Assembly: GCF_002915175.1 (NCBI RefSeq)
Contig: NZ_NXEJ01000006.1
Coordinates: forward strand, 504,626-568,625
Origin: Agrobacterium rosae
GTDB taxonomy: Bacteria; Pseudomonadota; Alphaproteobacteria; Rhizobiales; Rhizobiaceae
Direction: 5' to 3'
Length of the DNA: 64,000 nt
Position numbers and translations under genes: made by a program. Below are positions 44,907-54,596 of the stretch, piece after piece (within the stretch, counting starts at the first letter, position 1; each line of letters begins with the position of its first letter). The notes below the pieces were generated by a model. That model made no database searches. It saw nothing but the letters and a program-made list of their open reading frames with translations, and had not been told where the DNA came from.

Positions 44907-46190
44907 ATGACAGACAGTGCAGCAATTGCACAGCCGACAACAGGTGACGACAAGGCGATACCACCGGCAACCGGACGATGGAAACTCATCGGTCCCGGCA
45001 TCGTCGCTGCCGCCACCGGTGTGGGCGCGGGCGACCTCGTTGCCACGCTGATCGCCGGTTCTCGATTCGGTTATGCGCTTTTGTGGGCTGCTGTCCTCGG
45101 CTGCATCGTGAAGATTGCTTTGGCAGAGGGTTCCGCGCGCTACCATCTGGCCACAGGCTCCACCATGCTGGAGGGCTGGCGGTCTCTGGGCAAGTGGACC
45201 AGCTGGTATTTCGGCATCTACATCATGGTCTGGGGTTTCGTGTATGGTGCCACGGCCATGAGCGCCACGGCGCTGCCGCTCGCCGTCTTCTTCCCCTCCG
45301 TGCCGCTGTGGATATGGGCTGTGCTGACCGGCCTTTCCTGTGCTGCTTTCGTGGCCTTCAACCGATATGACGCGTTCGAAACCGTCATGAAGATTTTCAT
45401 CGGAATCATGTTCGTCATCGTGATCGGCATCGCCATCATGGTCTCGCCGAATGTGGGGGAAGCCGTAACGGGCCTTATTCCGTCCGTACCAGAGGGATCG
45501 GCCATTTATACACTCGGCCTCATCGGCGGTGTTGGCGGCACCATCACCATGGCGTCCTATGGTTATTGGGTGAATGCCAAGGGCTGGCGCACACCGGCCT
45601 GGATGGGCGTGATGCGGCTGGATAACCGTGTTGCCTATATCGTCACCGGCATGTTCGTCGTTGCCATGCTGATCATCGGTGCCGAACTGCTCTACGCGTC
45701 ACAGATCGCGCTTTCGACCGGCGACCGTGGTCTTCTCGATCTCGACCGGGTGCTGGAGGAACGATTCGGCAGCACCATGTCCACGCTGTTCCTGATCGGC
45801 TTCTTCGCAACGGCCATCTCATCGGTGCTAGGCGTATGGCAGGGCGTGTCCATGCTGTTTGCGGATTTCGTACGTGGCATCAAAGGCGAGACTGGCTCCC
45901 GTGAAGGCCTGGAAAAGACGCCTGCCTTCCGCTTCTACCTGTTCTGGCTGACGATCCCGCCCATGGTGCTTTTGTTCCTCGGACGGCCTTTCCTGCTCGT
46001 CATTATCTATGGTGCGCTCGGAGCCTTCTTCATGCCGTTCCTGGCGCTGACGTTGATCTGGCTGCTCAACTCCTCACGCGTGCCGAAGGAATGGCGCAGC
46101 GGTTGGCTGTCTAACGGTCTGTTGGGCATTTCCGCGCTGCTGTTCATCGTTCTGTGCATCAGCGAAGTGATCGGGCTGTTTACGCGGTGA
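44907..46190 (+). CDS. Nramp-like transporter lacking the canonical DPGN motif
   Basis: The 427-aa inner-membrane protein aligns with Nramp proteins across about 11 helices, beginning GPGIVAAATGVGAGDLVA. At the place of the DPGN metal-binding motif in the first helix it has GAGD (residues 40-43), and helix 6 reads GGTITMASYGYW with no MPH. A canonical Mn/Fe transporter needs both. Nramp-related proteins with altered sites include Mg2+ transporters and amino-acid-like ancestors, so the substrate is open. A GGAGG sits 8 nt before the ATG. Confidence 0.84.
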   Translation: MTDSAAIAQPTTGDDKAIPPATGRWKLIGPGIVAAATGVGAGDLVATLIAGSRFGYALLWAAVLGCIVKIALAEGSARYHLATGSTMLEGWRSLGKWTSWYFGIYIMVWGFVYGATAMSATALPLAVFFPSVPLWIWAVLTGLSCAAFVAFNRYDAFETVMKIFIGIMFVIVIGIAIMVSPNVGEAVTGLIPSVPEGSAIYTLGLIGGVGGTITMASYGYWVNAKGWRTPAWMGVMRLDNRVAYIVTGMFVVAMLIIGAELLYASQIALSTGDRGLLDLDRVLEERFGSTMSTLFLIGFFATAISSVLGVWQGVSMLFADFVRGIKGETGSREGLEKTPAFRFYLFWLTIPPMVLLFLGRPFLLVIIYGALGAFFMPFLALTLIWLLNSSRVPKEWRSGWLSNGLLGISALLFIVLCISEVIGLFTR

Positions 46191-46309
46191 AGCGTCAATT
46201 ACGGGGTGTGAGAGGTGGACAGACGCTTGGCACCCCCCGCAAAGCCTTGACTCCGCTGGCCGGAATGTGAATGGAAGTCCCCAAGAAAATAAGAGAAGGG
46301 ATGGATCCC

Positions 46310-47254
46310 ATGGCTATTGCATTCACATTTCCGGGTCAGGGCAGCCAGGCTGTCGGTATGGGCAAGGAGCTTGCCGAGAACTTCGCAGAGGCACGCGCTG
46401 TCTTTGAAGAGGTCGATGAGGCGCTTGGCCAGAAGCTTTCCGACATCATGTGGAACGGCCCGGAGGAAACACTGACGCTGACGGCAAACGCGCAGCCAGC
46501 GCTGATGGCCGTCTCCATCGCCGTCATGCGCGTGCTGGAAGCTCGCGGGCTGAAGCTTGCGGAAAAGGTTTCCTATGTTGCTGGCCACTCGCTTGGCGAA
46601 TATTCGGCGCTTTGCGCTGCCGGAACATTCTCACTATCAGATACCGCCCGCCTGCTGCGCATTCGTGGCAATGCCATGCAGGCAGCAGTGCCGGTGGGTG
46701 AGGGCACAATGGCCGCCATCATCGGTCTTGAGCATGGCGATGTCGAAGCCATCTGCACGGAAGCGGCTGTCGGTGGCGTTTGCCAGATCGCCAATGACAA
46801 TGGCGGCGGACAGTTGGTCATTTCCGGCTCGAAAGCTCCGGTGGAGAAAGCTGCGGCACTGGCATCCGAAAAGGGCGCAAAGCGCGCCATCATGTTGCCG
46901 GTATCAGCGCCCTTCCATTCCGCGCTGATGGCACCTGCTGCTGACGCCATGCGCGCCGCGCTGGCTGATGTAGCCAAGAAAAGCCCAATCGTGCCTGTCA
47001 TCGCCAACGTGCGTGCAGCACCGGTGTCGGATGCCGAAGAGATTGCCAGACTGTTGGTCGAACAGGTAACGGGACAGGTGCGCTGGCGCGAAACCGTGGA
47101 GTGGTTTGCGGCAAATGATGTTACGACACTCTACGAAATCGGCTCAGGCAAAGTGCTGACCGGCCTCGCTCGCCGCATCGACAAGACGGTGAGTGGTGTT
47201 GCCGTCGGCACGCCTGCCGATATCGATGCTGCACTCGCAACACTTCTCGGCTGA
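46310..47254 (+). CDS. fabD: Malonyl-CoA-acyl carrier protein transacylase
   Basis: The 314-aa enzyme loads malonyl groups onto acyl carrier protein. It has FTFPGQGSQAVGMG, the nucleophile in GHSLGEYSALCAAG, and the His in SAPFHSALM. The ATG at 46310 has AAGGG 9 nt upstream and yields MAIAFTFPG; upstream ATGs at 46271 and 46301 are less suitable. First gene of the fab cluster. Confidence 0.96.
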   Translation: MAIAFTFPGQGSQAVGMGKELAENFAEARAVFEEVDEALGQKLSDIMWNGPEETLTLTANAQPALMAVSIAVMRVLEARGLKLAEKVSYVAGHSLGEYSALCAAGTFSLSDTARLLRIRGNAMQAAVPVGEGTMAAIIGLEHGDVEAICTEAAVGGVCQIANDNGGGQLVISGSKAPVEKAAALASEKGAKRAIMLPVSAPFHSALMAPAADAMRAALADVAKKSPIVPVIANVRAAPVSDAEEIARLLVEQVTGQVRWRETVEWFAANDVTTLYEIGSGKVLTGLARRIDKTVSGVAVGTPADIDAALATLLG

Positions 47255-47283
47255 GTTCTAAAGATAGACAAAGGATAAACATC

Positions 47284-48021
47284 ATGTTTGATCTGACCGG
47301 CCGCAAGGCTCTCATTACAGGTGCAACCGGTGGCATCGGCGAAGAAATCGCCCGCACGCTGCATGCGCAGGGCGCAACCGTCGGCCTTCACGGCACCCGC
47401 GTCGAAAAGCTGGAGGCGCTTGCGTCCGAGCTTGGTGATCGCGTCAAGATTTTCCCGGCCAACCTTGCCGACCGCGCTGAAGTCAAGGCGCTGGGCGAAA
47501 AGGCCGAAGCCGAGCTTGGTGGCGTCGACATTCTCGTCAACAATGCCGGCATCACCAAGGACGGCCTGTTCGTGCGCATGAGCGATGAGGACTGGGACAA
47601 TGTTCTCGAAGTCAACTTGACCTCGATGTTCCGCCTGACGCGCGAACTGACGCATCCGATGATGCGCCGCCGGTTTGGCCGCATCATCAACATCACCTCC
47701 ATCGTCGGCGTGACCGGTAACCCCGGTCAGGCGAATTATTGCGCATCGAAGGCTGGCATGATCGGCCTGTCGAAGTCGCTGGCGCAGGAAATCGCCACGC
47801 GCAACGTCACCGTCAACTGCGTTGCACCGGGTTTCATTGAAAGTGCGATGACCGGAAAGCTGAACGACAAGCAGAAAGAAGCTATCATGGGTGCCATTCC
47901 CATGAAGCGCATGGGCACCGGTGCAGAAATCGCATCCGCTGTTCTTTATCTTGCGTCCAACGAAGCAAGCTATATGACTGGTCAGACGTTGCACGTTAAT
48001 GGCGGCATGGCGATGATTTAA
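47284..48021 (+). CDS. fabG: 3-oxoacyl-ACP reductase
   Basis: The 245-aa SDR enzyme performs the first reduction of fatty acid elongation. Visible are TGATGGIGEEIA, NNAGITKDGLF, the Ser in ITSIVGVTGNPG, and YCASKAGM with Tyr and Lys. The ATG at 47284 has AAGGA 8 nt upstream. It lies 29 bp after fabD. Confidence 0.97.
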   Translation: MFDLTGRKALITGATGGIGEEIARTLHAQGATVGLHGTRVEKLEALASELGDRVKIFPANLADRAEVKALGEKAEAELGGVDILVNNAGITKDGLFVRMSDEDWDNVLEVNLTSMFRLTRELTHPMMRRRFGRIINITSIVGVTGNPGQANYCASKAGMIGLSKSLAQEIATRNVTVNCVAPGFIESAMTGKLNDKQKEAIMGAIPMKRMGTGAEIASAVLYLASNEASYMTGQTLHVNGGMAMI

Positions 48022-48125
48022 GAATCGTCCCGCTGACGCGCGATGTTGGAAAATTGCCTGTAGAGCAAGATGCTTAGCACTATTTTAAGGCTTTTTTCCC
48101 GCAACAAACCGTGTTAAGCGGGCGA

Positions 48126-48139
48126 AGACTGTGAACAGT
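48126..48139. other. Small inverted repeat in the fabG-acpP gap
   Basis: GACTGT/ACAGTC form a 6-bp palindrome (2-nt centre) in the 284-bp region between fabG and acpP, about 170 bp before the acpP start. The gap likely contains the strong acpP promoter; I could not place it securely. Confidence 0.3.
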
Positions 48140-48305
48140 CGTCCCGGAACCAAAGGCGACCGTTGCGATTTCTTAGCGCGATGTTTAGCTTGAACCGGGT
48201 TGAACGGGTTTGCCCACGGTACCTGCAAAAGGTACTTGGGGATTTTAACAGGGCAGGGTGTCTGAAGAGGGCATTCCTTTCAAAGTAAAGGTCGAGGAAA
48301 CCGAC

Positions 48306-48542
48306 ATGAGCGATATCGCAGAACGCGTAAAGAAAATTGTAGTTGATCATCTTGGCGTCGACGCCGAAAAAGTCGTCGAGGGCGCAAGCTTCATCGACGA
48401 TCTGGGCGCTGACTCGCTCGACACTGTTGAACTGGTTGTGGCGTTCGAAGAAGAATTCGGCGTTGAAATTCCAGACGACGCAGCTGACTCGATCCTGACT
48501 GTGGGCGACGCTGTCAAGTTCATCGAAAAGGCTCAGGCTTAA
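48306..48542 (+). CDS. acpP: Acyl carrier protein
   Basis: The 78-aa acidic helical protein carries growing acyl chains on a phosphopantetheine bound to Ser37 ([12 protein letters not shown]). The sequence [19 protein letters not shown] is typical. The ATG at 48306 has GAGG 8 nt upstream; the frame upstream is not part of the protein. It is followed by a two-hairpin terminator. Confidence 0.97.
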   Translation: MSDIAERVKKIVVDHLGVDAEKVVEGASFIDDLGADSLDTVELVVAFEEEFGVEIPDDAADSILTVGDAVKFIEKAQA

Positions 48543-48558
48543 TCGCTTGAAAAGCCAA

Positions 48559-48612
48559 GGGAAGGCATCTGCCTTCCCGATATGGCCCGGCCAGTCCGGG
48601 CCAATATTTTAT
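48559..48612 (+). terminator. Tandem-hairpin terminator after acpP
   Basis: GGGAAGGC/GCCTTCCC (48559-48578) and TGGCCCGG/CCGGGCCA (48583-48603) form two stems, the second followed by ATATTTTATT. It separates the abundant acpP message from fabF. Confidence 0.8.
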
Positions 48613-48684
48613 TCTGTGTCACTTGGCATCGCGCGAGTGCTGCAACAAATATAGCGATGATAGGGTAAGGGCGGAGCATTGGCG

Positions 48685-49953
48685 ATGAGACGTGTCGTTA
48701 TCACCGGTACCGGCATGGTATCTCCTCTTGGATGCGGAACGGAAATTACCTGGGAACGGCTTTTGGCTGGCCAGAACGGTGCTCGTCTCGTAACCGAGTT
48801 CGAGGTCGAAGATCTTCCTGCAAAAATTGCATGCCGCATTCCCGTCGGTGACGGTTCCAATGGAACGTTCAATGCCGACGACTGGATGGAGCCGAAAGAA
48901 CAGCGCAAGGTCGACCCCTTCATCGTTTACGGCATGGCCGCAGCCGAGATGGCTCTCAATGATGCCGGCTGGCACCCGATGACCGGCACCGACGAAGACC
49001 AGATCATGACAGGTGTCCTGATCGGCTCTGGTATTGGTGGTCTGGAAGGTATTGTCGAGGCTGGCTACACGCTGCGCGACAAAGGCCCACGCCGCATTTC
49101 TCCGTTCTTCATTCCCGGTCGTCTGATCAACCTCATTTCCGGCCAGGTTTCAATTCGCCACAAGCTGCGCGGACCCAACCATTCCGTCGTCACGGCCTGC
49201 TCCACCGGCGCACATGCCATTGGTGATGCCGCTCGTCTGATCATGTGGGGTGATGCCGATGTCATGGTGGCAGGTGGTGCGGAATCGCCCGTCTGCCGCA
49301 TCTCGCTTGCCGGTTTCGCCGCCTGCAAGGCGCTGTCCACCCAGCACAATGACGACCCGCGAAAGGCTTCGCGCCCCTATGACCGTGACCGCGACGGTTT
49401 CGTCATGGGCGAGGGTGCCGGCATTGTTGTTCTGGAAGAGCTGGAACACGCAAAGGCCCGCGGCGCAAAGATTTATGCTGAAGTCGTCGGCTACGGTCTG
49501 TCCGGTGACGCGTTCCACATCACGGCACCATCAGAAGATGGTGAAGGCGCTTACCGCTGCATGTCCATGGCGCTGAAGCGCGCTGGTCTGACGCCTGCCG
49601 ATATCGACTACATCAACGCCCACGGCACATCGACCATGGCCGACACCATCGAGCTTGGCGCTGTCGAGCGTCTGGTTGGCGATGCGGCTTCGAAGATTTC
49701 CATGTCGTCCACCAAGTCGGCAACGGGCCACCTGTTGGGTGCAGCCGGTGCCATCGAGGCAATTTTCGCTGTTCTCGCCATTCGCGACAACATCGTGCCA
49801 CCGACGCTCAATCTCGATAATCCCGATGTCGAGACGGAGATCGATCTGGTGCCGCACAAGGCGCGCAAGCGGACCGTCAATGTCGCGCTGTCCAATTCCT
49901 TCGGTTTTGGCGGCACCAACGCGTCGCTGGTTCTTCGTCGTTACGAAGCTTGA
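48685..49953 (+). CDS. fabF: 3-oxoacyl-ACP synthase II
   Basis: The 422-aa condensing enzyme extends acyl-ACP with malonyl-ACP. It shows the nucleophile in VTACSTGAHAIG, the His of NAHGTST and of ATGHLLGAAG. The ATG at 48685 (MRRVVITGTGMVSPLG) has GGAG 8 nt upstream; a TTG six bases earlier would have only 2 nt spacing. It is separated from acpP by a terminator, so it has its own promoter or uses readthrough. Confidence 0.96.
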   Translation: MRRVVITGTGMVSPLGCGTEITWERLLAGQNGARLVTEFEVEDLPAKIACRIPVGDGSNGTFNADDWMEPKEQRKVDPFIVYGMAAAEMALNDAGWHPMTGTDEDQIMTGVLIGSGIGGLEGIVEAGYTLRDKGPRRISPFFIPGRLINLISGQVSIRHKLRGPNHSVVTACSTGAHAIGDAARLIMWGDADVMVAGGAESPVCRISLAGFAACKALSTQHNDDPRKASRPYDRDRDGFVMGEGAGIVVLEELEHAKARGAKIYAEVVGYGLSGDAFHITAPSEDGEGAYRCMSMALKRAGLTPADIDYINAHGTSTMADTIELGAVERLVGDAASKISMSSTKSATGHLLGAAGAIEAIFAVLAIRDNIVPPTLNLDNPDVETEIDLVPHKARKRTVNVALSNSFGFGGTNASLVLRRYEA

Positions 49954-50200
49954 GGTCGATCGGCTCTTGCCGTTTCGTCAGGAATCGCAGAAAACCATCC
50001 TGTTTCCCGGTGTAACAACCGGGATGCTTGTAATGCTGCCTGTTGAGGTGGCTTGAAAGTTTGGAAACGCGCTCGTCCCTGTAAGGGATGTGCATTGATG
50101 TTTCCTCATGTACCGAGTGCAGATTAGCCTGCCGAACCTGTTTTTGCCGCATTGCCTGCTCACATAAGCCGCTGTAATGCCGAACTGAAAAGGACCGCCG

Positions 50201-51421
50201 GTGAGCGATACGAGAGATGACAATCAGGCCCCTTATGGACGTGAAGGCTCTAGCGAGAGCAAGGGCGGCCCGATCATTCCGAAATCACCGACAGAGGCAC
50301 TGAGACCAGAGCGTGTACCGGCCCCGCCCAAACGCTCCCGCAAGGCACATAGTCAGGTGGTGATCTTTCTCAATTTCCTCATGACGCTGGTGGTTGCCGT
50401 CTGCGTGGTCGGTATTGCCGCCTTTTACTACATGATCAATTCGTTTCATGAGCCGGGTCCGCTTGAGCTCAATAAGACGATCACGGTTCGCAATGGTGCC
50501 GGTCTTGTCGAAATCGCCAATAATCTGGAGCGCGAAGGCGCGATCTCCAATGGCCGCATCTTCCGCCTGATGGCAGACCGTTACATGTCGCCGAGCCAGA
50601 CACCGAAGCCCGGCGAATATGAAGTCAAAGCTCGTACATCCATGAAGGACATTCTGGCGCTGCTGGAATCCGGCAAGTCTATTCTCTACAGCGTGTCCAT
50701 GCCGGAAGGTCTGACCGTAAAGCAGATGTTCATGCGCCTTGCGGCCGAAACGACGCTTGAGGGTGACCTGCCAGCACAGCTGCCGCCGGAAGGCTCCTTG
50801 CGGCCTGATACCTATCCTTTCACGCGTGGAACGAAGCGCGAGGAAATCGTCAACCAGATGCGCGCCGCCCAGACGCGGCTGGTTCAGGCGACATGGGAAC
50901 GTCGCGACCCGGATCTGCCGATCAAGACCGTCGAGGAATTCGTCACGCTTGCTTCCATCGTCGAGAAGGAAACCGGCAAGGATGACGAGCGAGGGCATGT
51001 GGCATCCGTCTTCTACAATCGCATGAAAAAGAACATGCGCCTGCAGTCCGACCCGACCATCATCTATGGATTGTTCGGCGGTGAAGGCAAACCTGCGGAC
51101 AGACCGATCTACCAGTCCGATCTGCAAAAAGAGACGCCCTACAACACCTACATCATCCGTGGCCTGCCGCCGCACCCCATCGCCAATCCAGGCCGGGCAG
51201 CGCTTGAAGCGACGGCCAATCCCTGGCGCACCGACGACCTCTACTTCGTCGCGGATGGAACCGGTGGTCATACCTTTGCCAAGACGCTGGATGAGCACAA
51301 CACCAATGTTCGCCGCTGGCGCAAGATAGAGGCCGAACGCACCGCCAATGGCGGCGTGCCGGAGACCGTGGTGGATGGCCAGCCTGACGGATCGCAGGCG
51401 GAACGGCCTCGCAGTAATTGA
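50201..51421 (+). CDS. mltG: Endolytic murein transglycosylase MltG
   Basis: The 406-aa protein has one N-terminal transmembrane helix (VVIFLNFLMTLVVAVCVVGI), a LysM-like domain (ITVRNGAGLVEIANNLEREG) and the YceG catalytic domain with the Glu in ASIVEKETGKDDERGHVASV and YNRMKKNMRLQSDPT. It cleaves nascent glycan strands. The GTG at 50201 has AAGGA 6 nt upstream. The Pro/Lys-rich N-terminus is cytoplasmic. Confidence 0.94.
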   Translation: MSDTRDDNQAPYGREGSSESKGGPIIPKSPTEALRPERVPAPPKRSRKAHSQVVIFLNFLMTLVVAVCVVGIAAFYYMINSFHEPGPLELNKTITVRNGAGLVEIANNLEREGAISNGRIFRLMADRYMSPSQTPKPGEYEVKARTSMKDILALLESGKSILYSVSMPEGLTVKQMFMRLAAETTLEGDLPAQLPPEGSLRPDTYPFTRGTKREEIVNQMRAAQTRLVQATWERRDPDLPIKTVEEFVTLASIVEKETGKDDERGHVASVFYNRMKKNMRLQSDPTIIYGLFGGEGKPADRPIYQSDLQKETPYNTYIIRGLPPHPIANPGRAALEATANPWRTDDLYFVADGTGGHTFAKTLDEHNTNVRRWRKIEAERTANGGVPETVVDGQPDGSQAERPRSN

Positions 51422-51483
51422 TTTGATTGAGCGACCGCTGCTGCCCCGATTGGGCGGCAGCTTTTCATTTGGGGATATATTCA

Positions 51484-52368
51484 ATGGCATTGCAATCCAT
51501 GACAGGCTTCGCACGGACCGAAGGTTCGTGCGGGCGTTATCGCTGGGCGTGGGAACTCCGTTCCGTCAACGGCAAGGGGCTCGATCTTCGCCTGCGTCTG
51601 CCACCGGGCATGGAAGCGCTGGAAGTTGCGTTGCGCGACATTGCATCGAAGAGCCTTTCGCGGGGCAATATTCAGATCGCACTCAACACATCCGCATCCG
51701 AAGCGAAGATGGAGGCGGTGGTCAACCGCGATGCGCTGGATGCCGTGCTGGCGCTCAAGCGCGATCTGGGCGATGCCGTCAGCGACGCGCCACTCAGCTT
51801 CGATACGCTGCTTTCCGTGCGCGGACTGGTGGAGTTTCGCGAGCCAGAAGAGGGTGCAGACGCGCAGGAAGCGCGCAATCGAGATATCATCGATGGTTTC
51901 ACTGGGGCGATTGCGGCGCTGAAGACCATGCGGGAGCGGGAAGGCGAGGCGTTGTTCGGCATTCTTTCCGGCCACATCGATAAAATAGAACAACTGACTG
52001 GGATCATCGAGGCCGACCCTTCTCGTCAACCCGAACAGATCAAAGCGCGGCTTGCGACCCAGATCGCCCTGATCGGCGACGGCAATGGGCTGGATAGCGA
52101 CCGTCTGCATATGGAGGCCGTTCTACTCGTCACCAAGGCGGATCTTCGCGAGGAAATTGACCGTTTAATTGGGCATGTGGCTGCCGCAAGAGAGCTTTTG
52201 AACAGCAGCGTGCCCGTTGGGCGCAAGTTGGACTTTCTTGCACAGGAATTTAACCGGGAGTCGAATACAATCTGTTCCAAATCCAATGCCAGTGCTGTAA
52301 CCGCTGCTGGTATCGAATTGAAAGTCGTGATCGATCAATTCCGCGAACAGGTCCAAAATCTGGAGTAG
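51484..52368 (+). CDS. yicC: YicC family endoribonuclease-like protein
   Basis: The 294-aa protein begins [15 protein letters not shown] and has the family sequences [18 protein letters not shown] and the C-terminal REIDRL and [17 protein letters not shown]. YicC of E. coli is an RNase acting on small RNA; related enzymes cut RNA elsewhere. The ATG at 51484 gives the family start. It is followed by gmk after 5 bp. Confidence 0.9.
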   Translation: MALQSMTGFARTEGSCGRYRWAWELRSVNGKGLDLRLRLPPGMEALEVALRDIASKSLSRGNIQIALNTSASEAKMEAVVNRDALDAVLALKRDLGDAVSDAPLSFDTLLSVRGLVEFREPEEGADAQEARNRDIIDGFTGAIAALKTMREREGEALFGILSGHIDKIEQLTGIIEADPSRQPEQIKARLATQIALIGDGNGLDSDRLHMEAVLLVTKADLREEIDRLIGHVAAARELLNSSVPVGRKLDFLAQEFNRESNTICSKSNASAVTAAGIELKVVIDQFREQVQNLE

Positions 52369-52373
52369 ACCCC

Positions 52374-53045
52374 ATGGCGTCCGCCAGCATTCCTCCCGTC
52401 CATATCGCCCGTAGGGGCCTGATGCTGGTTATTTCCTCTCCATCGGGGGCCGGCAAATCCACCATTGCCCGCAATCTTTTGGAGAAGGACAAGAATATCA
52501 GCCTGTCTGTCTCCGTCACGACCCGGGCGCGACGTCAGAGCGAAATTGACGGTATTCATTACCACTTCATTTCCAAGCGCGATTTCGAGCGGATGCGCGA
52601 AGGTGAAGAGTTGCTGGAATGGGCCGAGGTTCATGGCAACTATTACGGCACGCCGCGCGAACCGGTCGAAACCGCAATGGCCGAAGGCAAGGATATGCTG
52701 TTCGACATCGACTGGCAGGGGGCCGAGCAGCTTCAGGACAAGATGAAGGCGGACGTGGTTTCGATCTTCATTCTGCCGCCTACGATGACCGAGCTGCAAT
52801 CACGGCTGCACCGCCGCGCGGAAGACACCGAAGAGGTCATCCAGACCCGCCTCGCCAATTCCCGGTCCGAAATCGAGCATTGGCGCGACTACGACTACGT
52901 CATCCTCAATGACGATTTGCAGGCCGCATTCGAAGCGATAGAAGCCATCGTCAAAGCCGAACGCGTCCGCCGCGACCGCCGCCACGGCATGTTCGATTTT
53001 GTGCGTGAGTTGTTGGAAGAAGTGCCGGCATTGCCTGTGCGGTAG
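52374..53045 (+). CDS. gmk: Guanylate kinase
   Basis: The 223-aa enzyme phosphorylates GMP to GDP. It has the P-loop [13 protein letters not shown]-binding [13 protein letters not shown] and [13 protein letters not shown], and [10 protein letters not shown]. The ATG at 52374 has GGAG 9 nt upstream. It ends the fab-mltG-yicC-gmk strand. Confidence 0.96.
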   Translation: MASASIPPVHIARRGLMLVISSPSGAGKSTIARNLLEKDKNISLSVSVTTRARRQSEIDGIHYHFISKRDFERMREGEELLEWAEVHGNYYGTPREPVETAMAEGKDMLFDIDWQGAEQLQDKMKADVVSIFILPPTMTELQSRLHRRAEDTEEVIQTRLANSRSEIEHWRDYDYVILNDDLQAAFEAIEAIVKAERVRRDRRHGMFDFVRELLEEVPALPVR

Positions 53046-53122
53046 CCCGGTTCACGTCAATCGCTTGAATTTGAGCAGACGAAAGCGTATGTATATCCAA
53101 GTTGGATATACGGAGCTCTGCT

Positions 53123-53356
53123 ATGGCCACATCGACGGTTTTTCTCAGCAATCGAAGCCAGGCAGTACGGCTGCCAAAGGCAGTCGCTTTTCCGGAAAAC
53201 GTACATCAGGTGGACATCCTCAAAATTGGCCGCACACGCGTCATCGTACCCCATGGTAAGCGGTGGGATGATTTATTCGCATCTGGACCAGGAGCGAGCG
53301 ACGATTTTCTGACCGACCGCGAGCAGCCTTCGGCAGAAGAGCGCGAGTCCTTTTGA
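53123..53356 (+). CDS. vapB: VapB-type antitoxin
   Basis: The 77-aa protein has the AbrB/VapB-like core TVFLSNRSQAVRLPKAVAFP and a C-terminal acidic helix for toxin binding. The ATG at 53123 has GGAG 8 nt upstream. Its stop overlaps the toxin start (TGATG). It binds DNA and represses its own operon by family precedent. Confidence 0.88.
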   Translation: MATSTVFLSNRSQAVRLPKAVAFPENVHQVDILKIGRTRVIVPHGKRWDDLFASGPGASDDFLTDREQPSAEERESF

Positions 53357-53754
53357 TGCTGACATATATGCTCGATACCAACATCTGCATTTACGTCATG
53401 AAAACATATCCGCCCGAGCTTAAGGACAAGTTCAATGCTATTGCGGAGCAATTGTGCATATCGAGCATCACATTGGGTGAACTCTGTTATGGTGCCGAGA
53501 AATCAGCCCGTCGAAATGAAAATCTGGTTGCAATAGAGAACTTCGTGTCGAGGCTTGAGGTGCTCCAATTCGTCGATAAGGCAGCTGTACATTACGGACA
53601 GATCAGAGCAGAGTTGGCACGTGCCGGAACGCCATGCGGCGTGCACGACATGCAGATTGGCGGTCACGCGCGCAGCGAAGGTCTTATCGTCGTGACCAAT
53701 AACATGCGGGAATTTGTACGCATGCCGGGGCTGCGGGTGGAAAACTGGGTCTAG
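53356..53754 (+). CDS. vapC: VapC-type PIN-domain toxin
   Basis: The 132-aa PIN RNase has LDTNICIY (first Asp), [13 protein letters not shown] (Glu) and [11 protein letters not shown] (Asp), then [21 protein letters not shown]. These are the metal-binding acids of VapC toxins that cleave tRNA or rRNA. It overlaps vapB by one base. Its stop codon lies in the sequence CTAG at 53751-53754, which also gives the stop of the convergent rsmA gene. Confidence 0.9.
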   Translation: MLTYMLDTNICIYVMKTYPPELKDKFNAIAEQLCISSITLGELCYGAEKSARRNENLVAIENFVSRLEVLQFVDKAAVHYGQIRAELARAGTPCGVHDMQIGGHARSEGLIVVTNNMREFVRMPGLRVENWV

Positions 53755-54596
53755 TTTCCGATCTGACCAAGCATATTCGCCAGTCTCACGAACTCTTCCA
53801 CCGACAAGGTCTCGGCGCGTCTCGTGGGGTCGATCCCGGCCTTTTCCAATAACGCTTCACCACCAATGGATTTTACGCTTTGGCGCAGCATCTTGCGGCG
53901 CTGACCGAAGGCGGCTTCGGTGACTTTTTCGAGGTTGGTCACATCGCACGGAAACGGTTTGTCTCTGGGCAGCAAGTGCACGACTGTTGATGTTACCTTG
54001 GGTGGTGGGCTGAAGGCTTGCGGCGGCACGTCGAAGGCCATTTCTGGCACTGTGCGCCAGCCGGTGAGGACGCCGAGGCGGCCATAATGATTGTCGCCTT
54101 CTTCGGCCACGATCCGCTGTCCGACTTCCTTCTGAAACATCAGCGTCAGCGACAGCCAGAAGGGCGGCCATTGCTTTGGCAGCAGCCAGTTGATCAGCAG
54201 CTGCGTTCCGACATTGTAGGGAAGGTTGGCGATGACGCGGACGGGCTCGCCTTTCGGCGCAAGAGTCTCGAAATCGACTTTGAGCGCATCGCCTTCGATA
54301 ACCTCAAGCCGGCCAGGATAATGATCTGAGATTTCGGCAAGAGCGGGCAGGCAACGGCTGTCGCGCTCCACGGCGATCACTTTCTTCGCACCAAGCGATA
54401 GAATAGCGCGGGTGAGGCCTCCGGGGCCGGGACCAACCTCGAATACAGTCACGCCGTCGAGCGGGCCAGCGGTTCGGGCAATCTTCTGCGTCAGATTGAG
54501 ATCGAGCAGGAAGTTCTGGCCGAGCGATTTCTTCGCATCGAGCCCGTGGCGCTGAATGACATCGCGCAGCGGCGGAAGACCATCGATGGCTGCCAT
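53751..54596 (-). CDS. rsmA: 16S rRNA dimethyladenosine transferase
   Basis: The 281-aa SAM-dependent enzyme dimethylates two adenosines near the 3' end of 16S rRNA. It has [12 protein letters not shown], the SAM motif [11 protein letters not shown], and [15 protein letters not shown]. The ATG at 54596 overlaps the pdxA stop (TAATG). It is the last gene of the surA-like-pdxA-rsmA run and converges with vapC. Confidence 0.96.
   Translation of the reverse strand: MAAIDGLPPLRDVIQRHGLDAKKSLGQNFLLDLNLTQKIARTAGPLDGVTVFEVGPGPGGLTRAILSLGAKKVIAVERDSRCLPALAEISDHYPGRLEVIEGDALKVDFETLAPKGEPVRVIANLPYNVGTQLLINWLLPKQWPPFWLSLTLMFQKEVGQRIVAEEGDNHYGRLGVLTGWRTVPEMAFDVPPQAFSPPPKVTSTVVHLLPRDKPFPCDVTNLEKVTEAAFGQRRKMLRQSVKSIGGEALLEKAGIDPTRRAETLSVEEFVRLANMLGQIGN

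Noticed and set aside
50006-50023. CCCGGT/ACCGGG hairpin after fabF as terminator
   Set aside because: The 6-bp stem is not followed by a T-run on the plus strand.
49877-50152. A 91-codon minus-strand frame between fabF and mltG
   Set aside because: It overlaps the fabF end, has no ribosome site and a random-like composition; the gap probably holds the mltG promoter.
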